From an uncultured Ruminococcus sp. (GTDB lineage: Bacteria > Bacillota > Clostridia > Oscillospirales > CAG-272), in the NCBI GenBank assembly GCA_902782445.1, contig CACZNC010000009.1:1-60429 (forward strand): a stretch of 60,429 nt of DNA, given 5' to 3'. Shown one piece after another: positions 9,389 through 18,401 of the stretch. How positions within the stretch are numbered: the stretch's first letter is position 1; each line of letters starts with the position of its first letter. The notes below the pieces were generated by a model. That model was not told where the DNA came from. It ran no database searches and worked only from the letters and a program-made list of their open reading frames with translations. A program made the translations under genes and the position numbers.

Positions 9389-11230
9389 ATGCTGAGAAGT
9401 CTGTATTTCAAGATCGTTCTGATCCTGCTCATCTTCATCGTGGCGGTGATGGCGGCGGTCGGCGCGATCCTGTTGAGCGGGGTCACCTCGTTCTTCATGG
9501 ACGATTTCGCCGCGCAGATGACCGACTGCTTTTCCGCGGAGAGCTTTCTCTACCGGGATCTCTGCGACGCGGCGAAGGGCCCGAACTACGCCTACGACAT
9601 GAAGAACGTGCTGTCCTCCTACCGCAACATCCTCGGCATCGACGAGTACCGCAACTACTACGTGCTCAACCTCGACGGGGAAATGCTCTACGGATCGGAC
9701 ACCGAGCTCGGCGAATCCCTCCAGCTGACCCCGAACCTGCTCTCCGCCATCTCCGGCTCCGAAACCAACCTCCGAGGCGGCATGGACTACGCGGACTGGG
9801 CGGTGCGGATCCCGGTGGAGGACAGCGAGGACTGCGTCGTCTATATCAAGGACTCCCTCGACGAGATGCGGCAGCTCAACTCCGTGCTGTTCTCCATCAT
9901 CCTCCAGGCCCTGCTCATCGGGGTGCTCATCGCGGTGCTTCTGTCCTTCTTCCTCGCCAAGTCCATCTCCTCGCCGCTGCAGAGCCTGACCTACGACACC
10001 CAGCTTGTGGCGTCCGGGGAGTTCAGCCACGATATCGAGGTGGATTCCGCGGACGAGATCGGAGTGCTCGCCGAGAACTTCAACTACATGAAGGAGCGGC
10101 TCCGGTCGACGCTCGACGAGGTGAACGGGGAGCGGCAGAAGCTCGACACCGTCCTCTCGGGCATGAGGGACGCCGTGGTCGCGTTCATGGCGGACGGCAC
10201 GGTGCTCCACTCCAACCGGAGCGCGGAAGAACTCTTCGGGGACGAACTGCGCGAAAACCGCCTCACCCTCGAATCCTGCCTCGAGAAGCTGGATCTTCCG
10301 CTCGGTCCCGGGGAGGGCGGGCTCAGTCTGACGATCCCGGACGGCGGCGAGATCACCCGGGACGGCTACATCTTCCACGACCGCATCGCCGAAGGGCATG
10401 TGTACGACGTCGGATACGCCCCCCTGCGCCTCTCCCCGGAGGAAAAGCAGGAACTGGGCTGCGTCTTCATCATCCACGACGTCACAGGCCGGTACGAGCT
10501 GGACAAGAGCCGCCGGGAATTCGTTGCCAACGTCTCCCATGAGCTGAACACGCCCCTCACCGCCATCAAGGGAGCCACGGAGACGGTGCGGGCAGACCCC
10601 GGGATGGACCCGGACATGCGGGACTACTTCCTCGACATGGTCCTCTCGGAGAGCGACCGGATGCACCGGATCGTATCGGATCTTCTCACCCTCTCCCGCC
10701 TCGACAACAACCGGACGAAGTGGGACATCGAGACCTTCGACATGCGGGCCTTCGTGCGGCATATCTGCGAGATCATGCGTCCGGAGATCGAGGCCCACCG
10801 TCACCGGGTCACCTTCGGTTCGGACCGCTCCCTGCCTCCGATCACGGCGGACCGCCAGCGGATCGAGCAGGTCGTCATCAACATTCTTTCCAATTCCATC
10901 AAATACACCCCGGACGGAGGGCAGATCGACATCGTCCTGACCCACCGGGAGAAAAAGACGGTGGTGCTCGTGATCCGGGACAACGGCGTCGGCATCCCCG
11001 AGGAAGACGTGGAACATCTCTTCGAGCGGTTCTACCGGGTGGAAAAATCCCGCACCCAGGACGCCGGAGGGACGGGCCTCGGTCTCGCCATCGCGCGGGA
11101 ACTGGTGGAAGCCCACGGCGGCACCATCACCATCAAGAGCAAACTCGGCGAAGGGACCACGGTCCGCATCGAACTGCCCGTGGAATGCAGGCTGAAAACG
11201 GATAAGGACCGGAACGATCCCCTGAAATAA
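9389..11230 (+). CDS. walK: membrane sensor histidine kinase (WalK/PhoR-like)
   Basis: This 613-residue kinase has a first membrane helix (about 7-30), an extracellular sensor region, a second helix (about 167-192) and a HAMP domain. A PAS-like region follows, then HisKA with phospho-acceptor H384 in SHELNTPLT, and an ATPase domain with DNGVGIPEED and GGTGLGLAIA. The architecture TM-sensor-TM-HAMP-PAS-kinase is that of WalK. It follows the response regulator after one base. The HELNTP variant replaces the more common HELRTP. The symbol rests on the downstream YycH/YycI-like pair. Confidence 0.85.
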   Translation: MLRSLYFKIVLILLIFIVAVMAAVGAILLSGVTSFFMDDFAAQMTDCFSAESFLYRDLCDAAKGPNYAYDMKNVLSSYRNILGIDEYRNYYVLNLDGEMLYGSDTELGESLQLTPNLLSAISGSETNLRGGMDYADWAVRIPVEDSEDCVVYIKDSLDEMRQLNSVLFSIILQALLIGVLIAVLLSFFLAKSISSPLQSLTYDTQLVASGEFSHDIEVDSADEIGVLAENFNYMKERLRSTLDEVNGERQKLDTVLSGMRDAVVAFMADGTVLHSNRSAEELFGDELRENRLTLESCLEKLDLPLGPGEGGLSLTIPDGGEITRDGYIFHDRIAEGHVYDVGYAPLRLSPEEKQELGCVFIIHDVTGRYELDKSRREFVANVSHELNTPLTAIKGATETVRADPGMDPDMRDYFLDMVLSESDRMHRIVSDLLTLSRLDNNRTKWDIETFDMRAFVRHICEIMRPEIEAHRHRVTFGSDRSLPPITADRQRIEQVVINILSNSIKYTPDGGQIDIVLTHREKKTVVLVIRDNGVGIPEEDVEHLFERFYRVEKSRTQDAGGTGLGLAIARELVEAHGGTITIKSKLGEGTTVRIELPVECRLKTDKDRNDPLK

Positions 11231-11251
11231 GACGGAGAGGAGGCGCGGAAC

Positions 11252-12631
11252 ATGAAAAAAAGCAGGCTGGCCGACCGGCTGCTTCTTCTCGCGGCCGCGC
11301 TTCTGCTGGTTCTTCTGGCCTTTCTGACATTATGGCTCATTTCCGCCTTCCGCCAGAATTCCCGGACGGCGGCGGACTTCGACCTTACGGCGGCCATTTC
11401 GAACCGGAACACGGAGGAGGATATCGCGACCTGCCTCCTGCCCGAATTCGCCGGGATCTCGGTGGACGGGGAGAGGCTCGGGCTCGTCGGATCCGAAAAC
11501 GCCATGCGGGAACTGACGCGGACCCTCGCCCCCCTTCTCTCGGAAGCCCTTTCCTCGGGATCCGTCCGGGAAGGCAGCGAGGAGGAATGGGCCGCGTTTG
11601 CCGAGGCGGAGAACTCCGTCTATCTGCGGCTCCACAGCGAGCTCGGGGACGCGATCGTCTCCCTCTTCACCCGTGTCGCCTCGGAGTCTCTCGCGGGCGC
11701 CTCCTTCCGCACGCCTCCCGAAGGATCCGGATCCTCCCGGCGGATGGGCTATCTCTCGGAGATCGTGCTCCATCCCTACGCCCGGGGGGAAAATTTTGAG
11801 GAAACCGCCTTCCGGAGCGCGGACGGGACCGTGCGGATCGTGACGGTGACGATGCCGAACACCATCCTGTCGGCGGAAGACCTCTCCCGGTTCGTCGGCA
11901 TCTTCCGCGGCGCCCTCCGGTCCTTCGCCTTCCGCAGATCCGCGGCGGACGGACGGGTCCAGCCGGTGGTGACGGATCAGTTTTTCGCCCCCTGCGTCCT
12001 GATGACCGAAAACACGGCCTCCTTCGTCATGGAGAGCGTCCAGGAGCGCAACGCCGTTCTGACCCTCTTCGGGCTGAATCCCGACAAACTGCTCTCCGCC
12101 CGGGAGGAATCGGACGGCGCGACGAGCTATGTGGCAACCCGGGGCGAGATCATCGTGGGAGAGACCTCCCTCACCTACCGGGCCACCTCGGAAAGCGGGA
12201 TCGGACTCGCCGCGCTGACGGGGAACGGGGAGAGCGGGAATCTGGCAAACTATGTGTCGGCGGCTCTCAGGCTCTACGACGGGATCAAGGCGGCCAACCG
12301 GCATCTCGCGGGCGGGGACGCTTCCCTGCTCCTGACCTCGGTCTACGCGGCGGAGGGCACCGTCCGGCTGGTCTTCCACTATGTCTATGACAATATCCGG
12401 GTGATCGCCGACCGGCCCGCGTTCACGGCGGAGTTCGAAAACGGGCTTCTGCGCGCCGCGGAACTGTACACCGTATCCGTGCAGAGCCTCGGCAACCGGG
12501 AGGAGGTCATGGCGGGGTCCTGGTTCTACCGCTGGATGGAGGCGAAGCGCGGGGTCCCGGGGAGGGTGTTTTTGACGTACCGGGCGGATTTCCTCTCGGA
12601 GTCCGTCGCGCCCGAGTGGGCCGGAGAATGA
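11252..12631 (+). CDS. membrane-anchored YycH-like regulatory protein
   Basis: The 459-residue protein has one N-terminal membrane helix (about residues 8-31) and a long extracytoplasmic domain, the layout of YycH, which modulates the WalK kinase in Bacillus. The start at 11252 has a GGAGAGGAGG ribosome site. It lies 21 bases after the kinase gene and just before a YycI-like gene. Sequence similarity to YycH is judged by topology and position more than by clear motifs, so the identity is moderate. Confidence 0.6.
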   Translation: MKKSRLADRLLLLAAALLLVLLAFLTLWLISAFRQNSRTAADFDLTAAISNRNTEEDIATCLLPEFAGISVDGERLGLVGSENAMRELTRTLAPLLSEALSSGSVREGSEEEWAAFAEAENSVYLRLHSELGDAIVSLFTRVASESLAGASFRTPPEGSGSSRRMGYLSEIVLHPYARGENFEETAFRSADGTVRIVTVTMPNTILSAEDLSRFVGIFRGALRSFAFRRSAADGRVQPVVTDQFFAPCVLMTENTASFVMESVQERNAVLTLFGLNPDKLLSAREESDGATSYVATRGEIIVGETSLTYRATSESGIGLAALTGNGESGNLANYVSAALRLYDGIKAANRHLAGGDASLLLTSVYAAEGTVRLVFHYVYDNIRVIADRPAFTAEFENGLLRAAELYTVSVQSLGNREEVMAGSWFYRWMEAKRGVPGRVFLTYRADFLSESVAPEWAGE

Positions 12632-12708
12632 CGCGCTGACAGCGGATTGCCGTATGCCGGCATGTTTTGAAGATTTTTCCCGAATTTCGCCGAAAGGAGG
12701 TTTCCGCC

Positions 12709-13623
12709 GTGAAAAGCAGAAGAGTGATCCTGATCCTGATCCTGGTGCTGGCCCTGTCCTGCCTGATCCTCGGGGTCATTCTCGGGGGGATCCTCCGGGA
12801 GGGGAACACGCTGCCGGATTCGGCGGTGGACGACATTCTCGACCTGCTGAGGGAATCGGGGATCACGGCGGACCGCTCCCTCGTCTCGGGCAGGCGGAAG
12901 ACGGCTCCGGTCTATGTGCTCGGCTCCGGGGATTATGAATCGACAGTCGCGTCCCTGCTCTCCGGGAGCGTCCCGGCGAAGACCTACGACGTGCCCGAGG
13001 GGATGATCCTTCTCATGGAAAACGGCGCCCGGGTGGATTTCGGCGAGGACTTCTCCTTCCGTTACAGCAGGGGGGGCGAGCGGGTCGACGCATACCGGGC
13101 GGCCGATCTCTCCCCCTCGGGCGTTCCCCTCAGCGGGGAGAGAAAAGCGGCGGTGGAAGCCATCGTGACGGAGTTCCTCGAATCCGGCAGCCGCTCCTTC
13201 GAATCCGGCGGGGAGCGGGTGGATATCCGGTGCGAGACGGACGCGGTGTGGGAGGCCGAGGGAGTCCAGTACGCCATGTGCTCCCGCAGCATCGACGGGA
13301 TCCGCATCGCCGCCAACCGCGTGATCTGCGCCCTCGACGGGGACACAGTAGGGGAGGCATGGGGGACCTGGTATTTTCTCACCCCGGCGGAGTCCTATTC
13401 CGCACAGCTTTCGGACACTTTGAATATCCTGTTCAATATGAAGAAGGAAATCGGCGCGGCGAAGACTCCCGTCACGGTGAAAGCCGTTACGCTGTGCTAT
13501 TCCCTGTGGTTCCGGGGGGACGGGGAGGGGTTCTGTCTGATCCCCTGCTGGCAGATCGCCACGGACACGATGGGCTCCTTCCTGTTCAATGCGCTGGATG
13601 GCTCGTTTTACACAAGAAACTAG
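12709..13623 (+). CDS. YycI-like two-component regulatory protein
   Basis: This 304-residue protein has one membrane helix (about residues 5-25) and an extracytoplasmic domain resembling YycI. YycI acts with YycH on the WalK sensor kinase. I chose the GTG at 12709 because a perfect AAAGGAGG sits 8 bases upstream; an in-frame ATG at 12667 has no such site and would add 14 polar residues before the membrane helix. It is the last gene of the operon that starts at 8671. Confidence 0.62.
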   Translation: MKSRRVILILILVLALSCLILGVILGGILREGNTLPDSAVDDILDLLRESGITADRSLVSGRRKTAPVYVLGSGDYESTVASLLSGSVPAKTYDVPEGMILLMENGARVDFGEDFSFRYSRGGERVDAYRAADLSPSGVPLSGERKAAVEAIVTEFLESGSRSFESGGERVDIRCETDAVWEAEGVQYAMCSRSIDGIRIAANRVICALDGDTVGEAWGTWYFLTPAESYSAQLSDTLNILFNMKKEIGAAKTPVTVKAVTLCYSLWFRGDGEGFCLIPCWQIATDTMGSFLFNALDGSFYTRN

Positions 13624-13718
13624 AGGGATTATGTCGAAAATCTGTGAAATTTCTCCACCATGTATTAAATTTATGAAAATCCTTCCGAAAAGCACTTCCA
13701 TTCGGCCCCCCGAACTGC

Positions 13719-13724
13719 TATAAT
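13719..13724 (+). promoter_or_regulatory. extended -10 promoter for the murA cluster
   Basis: A perfect TATAAT preceded by TGC forms an extended -10 box. The -35 region (TTCCAT near 13696) is weak, as expected for this promoter class. The leader to the murA start is about 180 bases. I see no clear riboswitch in it. Confidence 0.55.
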
Positions 13725-13908
13725 ATACGGGCATGATATCATGCGGTTTTATCCCCTGTTGCCACGCGGAGGGTTTTCCCTTCCCCGGCTTTGATATTTC
13801 CGCAGCTCATCGGCTGTGTTTTTGCGGCTGTCCCGCAGGTCCGAAAGAGATCCTCCGGGCGGTTTCGCTTCTATATGCCTTATCATCAGGAAAGGCCCGG
13901 TACGATTC

Positions 13909-15198
13909 ATGGAAAAAATCGTCGTTAACGGCGGAAACCCGCTCTTCGGTCAGGTCGAGATCTCCGGATCGAAGAACGCCGCTCTGCCTATTATATATGC
14001 CTGCGTCCTCGTCCGCGGAAAATGCGTGCTCGAGAACATCCCGGACGTCTCGGACATCCGCTGTTCCTTCGACATCCTCCGCGGGATCGGCGCGAAGATC
14101 CGCATGATCACCCGCACCACCTACGAGGTGGACTGCACCGACGTGGAAGCCGGACGGTCCGACTACGATCTCGTGCGGAAAATCCGCGGCTCCTACTATC
14201 TCCTCGGATCCGAATTCGGACGCTTCGGACGCGCCAAGGTCGGCCTGCCCGGCGGATGCAATTTCGGCGTCCGTCCCATCGACCAGCACATCAAGGGGTT
14301 TGAAGCCCTCGGCGGACGGGTCTCCACCGAAGGCGGCTACGTCGAGATCGAATCCGACAGAGGGGCCGTGGGCTCGAACATCTTCTTCGACCTCTCTTCC
14401 GTCGGCGCGACTCTGAACGTCATGATCGCGGCGGCTACCGCGGACGGCGTGACCGTCATCGACAACGCGGCCCGCGAGCCCCATGTGGTCGACTGCGCGA
14501 ACTTCCTCAACACCTGCGGGGCGCAGATCAGCGGCGCGGGCTCCGACGTCATCAAGATCAAGGGCGTGAAGGAACTGCACGGATGCACCTACGCCATCAT
14601 CCCGGACATGATCGAGGCGGGCTCCTTCATGGTTGCCGCCGTCGCCACCCGGGGAGCGGTGAAGATCAACAACGTGATCCCGAAGCACCTCGAATCCGTC
14701 ACGGCGAAGCTCATCGAAACCGGCGCGGATGTGGAGGAATTCGACGACGCGGTGATGGTGACCTCCGGCGAAACGATCCGGCGCACTTCCGTGAAGACCC
14801 TTCCCTACCCCGGCTTCCCCACCGACATGCACCCCCAGATGGCGGCCCTGCTCTGTACGGCGGAGGGAACGAGCTACATCAACGAAAGCATCTTCGAAAA
14901 CCGCTTCCGCTACGTGGAGGAACTGAGGCGCATGGGCGCGCGGATCAAGGTGGACGGACGCATCCTCGTGATCGAGGGCGGCGCTCCCCTCTCCCCGGCT
15001 CCCGTCATGGCGACCGATCTGCGCGGGGGCGTGGCCGTGATGATCGCCGCACTCACCGCGAAGGGCGTGACGGAGATCTCCGAAATCAATCTGATCGAAC
15101 GCGGATACGACAACATCGTAGGTAAAATGCAGGCGCTCGGGGCGGATATCCGCAAGGTGACGGTCCCGGACGACGCGCAGCTTGCCCGGGCAAACTGA
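13909..15198 (+). CDS. murA: UDP-N-acetylglucosamine 1-carboxyvinyltransferase MurA
   Basis: MurA transfers enolpyruvate from PEP to UDP-GlcNAc, the first committed step of peptidoglycan synthesis, in the cytoplasm. The start at 13909 gives the typical N-terminus with the substrate-binding motif GSKNAALP. The catalytic, fosfomycin-sensitive cysteine is present at C117 in LPGGCNFG. The 429-residue length is normal. AGGAAAGG lies 13 bases upstream of the ATG; an upstream in-frame ATG at 13816 would add 31 residues not seen in the family. It heads a long rightward cluster. Confidence 0.95.
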   Translation: MEKIVVNGGNPLFGQVEISGSKNAALPIIYACVLVRGKCVLENIPDVSDIRCSFDILRGIGAKIRMITRTTYEVDCTDVEAGRSDYDLVRKIRGSYYLLGSEFGRFGRAKVGLPGGCNFGVRPIDQHIKGFEALGGRVSTEGGYVEIESDRGAVGSNIFFDLSSVGATLNVMIAAATADGVTVIDNAAREPHVVDCANFLNTCGAQISGAGSDVIKIKGVKELHGCTYAIIPDMIEAGSFMVAAVATRGAVKINNVIPKHLESVTAKLIETGADVEEFDDAVMVTSGETIRRTSVKTLPYPGFPTDMHPQMAALLCTAEGTSYINESIFENRFRYVEELRRMGARIKVDGRILVIEGGAPLSPAPVMATDLRGGVAVMIAALTAKGVTEISEINLIERGYDNIVGKMQALGADIRKVTVPDDAQLARAN

Positions 15199-15243
15199 AT
15201 CCGCAGGACATAAATAAAATTCCCAATAATCAGGAGCGAAAAC

Positions 15244-15453
15244 ATGAAGGTCACTCTGGAAACCGTGATCGGCGATATCGTCGACGCCGACGAGAACACC
15301 GCCGATATCTTCCTCGAATCCGGTATGCACTGCATCAGTTGCCCCGTGTCCCGTATGGAGACCGTGGAGGAAGCGGCGCTCGTGCACGGCGTGGACGCCG
15401 ACGAGCTGGTCGAGAAGCTCAACGCTTATTTTGAATCCAAAAAAGAGAAATAA
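15244..15453 (+). CDS. DUF1858-domain protein
   Basis: This 69-residue protein matches the DUF1858 family (hybrid cluster protein-associated redox disulfide type), with the paired cysteines in HCISCPVS. The function is unknown; the CxxC suggests a redox or metal site. It has its own upstream spacer of 45 bases after murA. Confidence 0.8.
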   Translation: MKVTLETVIGDIVDADENTADIFLESGMHCISCPVSRMETVEEAALVHGVDADELVEKLNAYFESKKEK

Positions 15454-15531
15454 GGTGAGGGAGAAGGCGGGCGTCATGCCTGCTTTTTCTCTTTTCCGGC
15501 AAAACGCCGGGCGGACCGGAAAGGAACGGAC

Positions 15532-16287
15532 ATGAATCACTCCCCCCTCTCCCCGGCGAACCTCTTCCGTCCCGCGCTCGACGGCAGACTCGCGGCTGCG
15601 GCCTCCTTCGTGCGGGAAAACGCCGTCGTCGCCGATATCGGCACGGACCACGCCCATCTCCCCCTCTGGCTGCTCTCCGCGGGCAAGATCCGCTTCGCCG
15701 TCGCCTCGGACATCAACCGCGCTCCCCTCGAGAGGGCGAAAAAGAACGCGGCCGCGGCGGGATTTTCGGACCGGATGGACTTCGTGCTCTGCGACGGGCT
15801 GTCCGGACTCGAACCCGAAAAGCGGGGGATCACGGATATTCTCGTCTGCGGCATGGGCGGGGAGCTGATCGCGCGGATCGTCGGGGAATCGGAGTACACG
15901 CGAAGACCGGGGGTGCGGCTGATCCTCTGCCCCATGTCCCTGCCCGACAAGCTCCGGGCATATCTGGCGGAATCCGGATTCGAAATCCTCGACGAAAAGC
16001 TGGCCGAGGCGGCGGGAAAACGGTACGCGGTCCTGCTCACGGAATACGACGGACTGCGGCGGACTCCCACCCCGGCCGAACTTCTCCTCGGAGCGGCAAA
16101 TATCGGGAAGGACGATCCCCTCTTCATTCCCTTCGCCGAGGAATGGCTCGCGCGGGTGGAGAGGAAGATCAAAGGACGTCGGGAGGGGGGACTCTCCACA
16201 GCGGAAGACGAACGTCTCCGGGACGAAATCAAGGAAATCCTCAAAGAAAAGACTGCTGACGGAAACGGGAGGCACCAAGCGATATGA
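15532..16287 (+). CDS. trmK: tRNA (adenine(22)-N1)-methyltransferase TrmK
   Basis: TrmK methylates N1 of A22 in the D-loop of certain tRNAs. The protein has a class I methyltransferase fold, with the family motif ADIGTDHAHLPLWLL near residue 40 and VCGMGGELIA later. The length (251 residues) is usual. It overlaps the following Nif3-family gene by 4 bases, and trmK-Nif3 pairing is common in Bacillota, which supports the call. Confidence 0.88.
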   Translation: MNHSPLSPANLFRPALDGRLAAAASFVRENAVVADIGTDHAHLPLWLLSAGKIRFAVASDINRAPLERAKKNAAAAGFSDRMDFVLCDGLSGLEPEKRGITDILVCGMGGELIARIVGESEYTRRPGVRLILCPMSLPDKLRAYLAESGFEILDEKLAEAAGKRYAVLLTEYDGLRRTPTPAELLLGAANIGKDDPLFIPFAEEWLARVERKIKGRREGGLSTAEDERLRDEIKEILKEKTADGNGRHQAI

Positions 16288-17054
16288 CAGTACGGGAACT
16301 GTACGAGGGACTGACGGAACTCTGGCCCCTCTCCCTATCCTGCTCGTGGGACAACGACGGGATCATGGCAAGCCGGGACACGCGGGCCGAAGCGAAACGG
16401 ATCCTCGTCTCCCTCGACGCATCGGCGGACGCGATCCGTCACGCGGCGGAAAACGGCTTCGACGTGCTTCTGACCCACCATCCCATGCTGTTCCGGGGCG
16501 TGAAGAACGTCACCCGGGACACAGTGGGCGGCATGAGGGTCCTCGAAGCGGTCGGGGCGGGACTGAGCGTGATCTCCCTGCACACGCGGCTCGACGCTGG
16601 GAAGAACGGGGTGAACGACACCCTAGCCCGGATCTGCGGATTCGAGCCCGCGGGATCCTTCGGGGACGACGACGCGCCGGGGCTCTGCCGGTACGCCGAC
16701 TGTAAGCCCATGACCCCGGACTATCTCGCCGCCCTCGTGAAGAAAAAGCTCGGATGCCCCGCGGTCCGCGTCACGGGATCGGGCAGGGGCTTCGTGCGGC
16801 GGATCGGCTTCTGCGGCGGCGACGGAAAGGATCAGATCCCGGCAGCCGTTCTCGCGGGGTGCGACGCCTTCATCACCGGGGACGCCGGCTACAATATGGC
16901 GGCCGACGCGGGGGAGGAAAGCGAGCTCTACACCGTCGAATGCGGGCACTGGCATTCGGAACAGCCCGTCTGCCAAATCCTCGCCGAAGCAGCGGAAGCC
17001 CTCTCCGGCGCCGAAGTCTCCGTCTACAACAGCTGCGCCTACCGCATTCTCTGA
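16284..17054 (+). CDS. Nif3-like dinuclear metal center protein
   Basis: The 256-residue protein belongs to the Nif3/YqfO family (GTP cyclohydrolase 1 type 2 homologues). It shows the metal-binding motif LLTHHPMLF near residue 68 and the C-terminal metal ligands in VECGHWHSE. It lacks the middle CutA-like domain of the longer YqfO form. The family forms a hexamer; its reaction is unsettled. It overlaps trmK by 4 bases. Confidence 0.88.
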   Translation: MTVRELYEGLTELWPLSLSCSWDNDGIMASRDTRAEAKRILVSLDASADAIRHAAENGFDVLLTHHPMLFRGVKNVTRDTVGGMRVLEAVGAGLSVISLHTRLDAGKNGVNDTLARICGFEPAGSFGDDDAPGLCRYADCKPMTPDYLAALVKKKLGCPAVRVTGSGRGFVRRIGFCGGDGKDQIPAAVLAGCDAFITGDAGYNMAADAGEESELYTVECGHWHSEQPVCQILAEAAEALSGAEVSVYNSCAYRIL

Positions 17055-17069
17055 ACAGAGGTTTTCATC

Positions 17070-18374
17070 ATGGATAAAACGACGCTTGCGGAATACGAAA
17101 AGCGGGCCCGCCGGATGGTGGTCTACTGCTGGTTCTCCTACATGATCCTCTACATCGGCAAGAAGACCCTGAAACTCTGCCTGCCGGACATGATCGCCAC
17201 GGGCGTGTGCACCGAAGCCCAGGGCGGCGTCATTTCCAGCGTCTTCCTCGCCAGCTACGCGGCCGGGCAGTTCATCAACGGCTGGCTCGGTGACCGGATC
17301 CATCCGCGGACCATGATGACCGGCGGACTGATCCTCAGCGGCGCGATGAACGTCTTCATGGGGCTCTGCCATTCCGCGGGGCTGATGACGCTGATCTGGG
17401 GCCTCTGCGGCTTCTTCTGCTCGATGCTCTGGGCGCCGCTGATCCGCGCGGTCTCCACCTGGACGACGGAACGGGTCGCACAGGCCTGCGCCGCCTCCCT
17501 TTCCGCGACGATCCCGATCGGGACCCTGCTCTGTCAGGCGATCGCGGCGGCGGTTTTGCGCTGGTCCGACTGGCGGATGGTCTTCATCGTCTGCGGCTCG
17601 ATCCTCTTCGTCTCGGGCGTCGTGCTCGCCATCCTTTTCGCGGGGCTGAAAGACCACATGAGCGTCCAGGCTCCCGCTCCTCTTCCGGAAAAGAAGGAAG
17701 CGGACGGCAAAGCGGAAGACGGACTTCCCCGCGCGCCGAAGACCGTTCCCGTCACCTTCCTGCTCTGCGCGGGACTTCTGGCGGCCTCCTTCGGCATCCT
17801 CTTCAACGGCATGATCAAGGACGGCCTCGACGACTGGATCCCCACCATGCTCACCCAGCGGTTCATCCCGGACGCGTCCGTCGTCACGGCGGTCACGATG
17901 ATTTTGCCCCTGCTCAACATCGCCGGCGTGTTCGCGGCAAAATGGGCCTACGCCAGATACCACCTCTCCGAACTCGGGCTCTGCGCCCTGATGTTCGCTG
18001 TCAGCGCGGTCTCCCTCGGGGGCGTGCTCCTGTTCGTGAACGGAACAGCGAAGGGCTTCCTTCCGGCGGCGGCTGTCACACTGCTCTTCGCCCTTTCCTC
18101 CGCCGCGATGCTCGGCGCGAACACCATGCTGCTCACCTTCATCCCCCTGCACTTCTCGAAGGTCGGACGCGCTTCCCTCGTGACGGGCGGCCTCGACTGC
18201 CTCTCCTACGCGGCGGCTGCCGTCACCTCCCTCATCACGGGGCGGGTCTCCGGGGCCTTCGGATGGAGCGGGGTGCTCGTCGGCTTCTCGGCGGCGGCGG
18301 TCCTCGGAGCGGTCGTCTGTCTCGCCGGGAAGGGCAAAATGGCTGAGAAATACAAAGAACTGGACGCTGCCTGA
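17070..18374 (+). CDS. MFS transporter, organophosphate/sugar-phosphate type
   Basis: The 434-residue protein has about 12 hydrophobic helices with a charged loop near the middle (around residues 205-220). The first half resembles the organophosphate:phosphate antiporter branch (UhpC/GlpT-like). LGDRIHPRTMMTGG in the loop after helix 2 is the MFS signature. The substrate cannot be told from the sequence. It lies 15 bases after the Nif3 gene on the same strand. Confidence 0.8.
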   Translation: MDKTTLAEYEKRARRMVVYCWFSYMILYIGKKTLKLCLPDMIATGVCTEAQGGVISSVFLASYAAGQFINGWLGDRIHPRTMMTGGLILSGAMNVFMGLCHSAGLMTLIWGLCGFFCSMLWAPLIRAVSTWTTERVAQACAASLSATIPIGTLLCQAIAAAVLRWSDWRMVFIVCGSILFVSGVVLAILFAGLKDHMSVQAPAPLPEKKEADGKAEDGLPRAPKTVPVTFLLCAGLLAASFGILFNGMIKDGLDDWIPTMLTQRFIPDASVVTAVTMILPLLNIAGVFAAKWAYARYHLSELGLCALMFAVSAVSLGGVLLFVNGTAKGFLPAAAVTLLFALSSAAMLGANTMLLTFIPLHFSKVGRASLVTGGLDCLSYAAAAVTSLITGRVSGAFGWSGVLVGFSAAAVLGAVVCLAGKGKMAEKYKELDAA

Positions 18375-18401
18375 ATCCCGCGGCGTCATGAGGATAGAAT
18401 C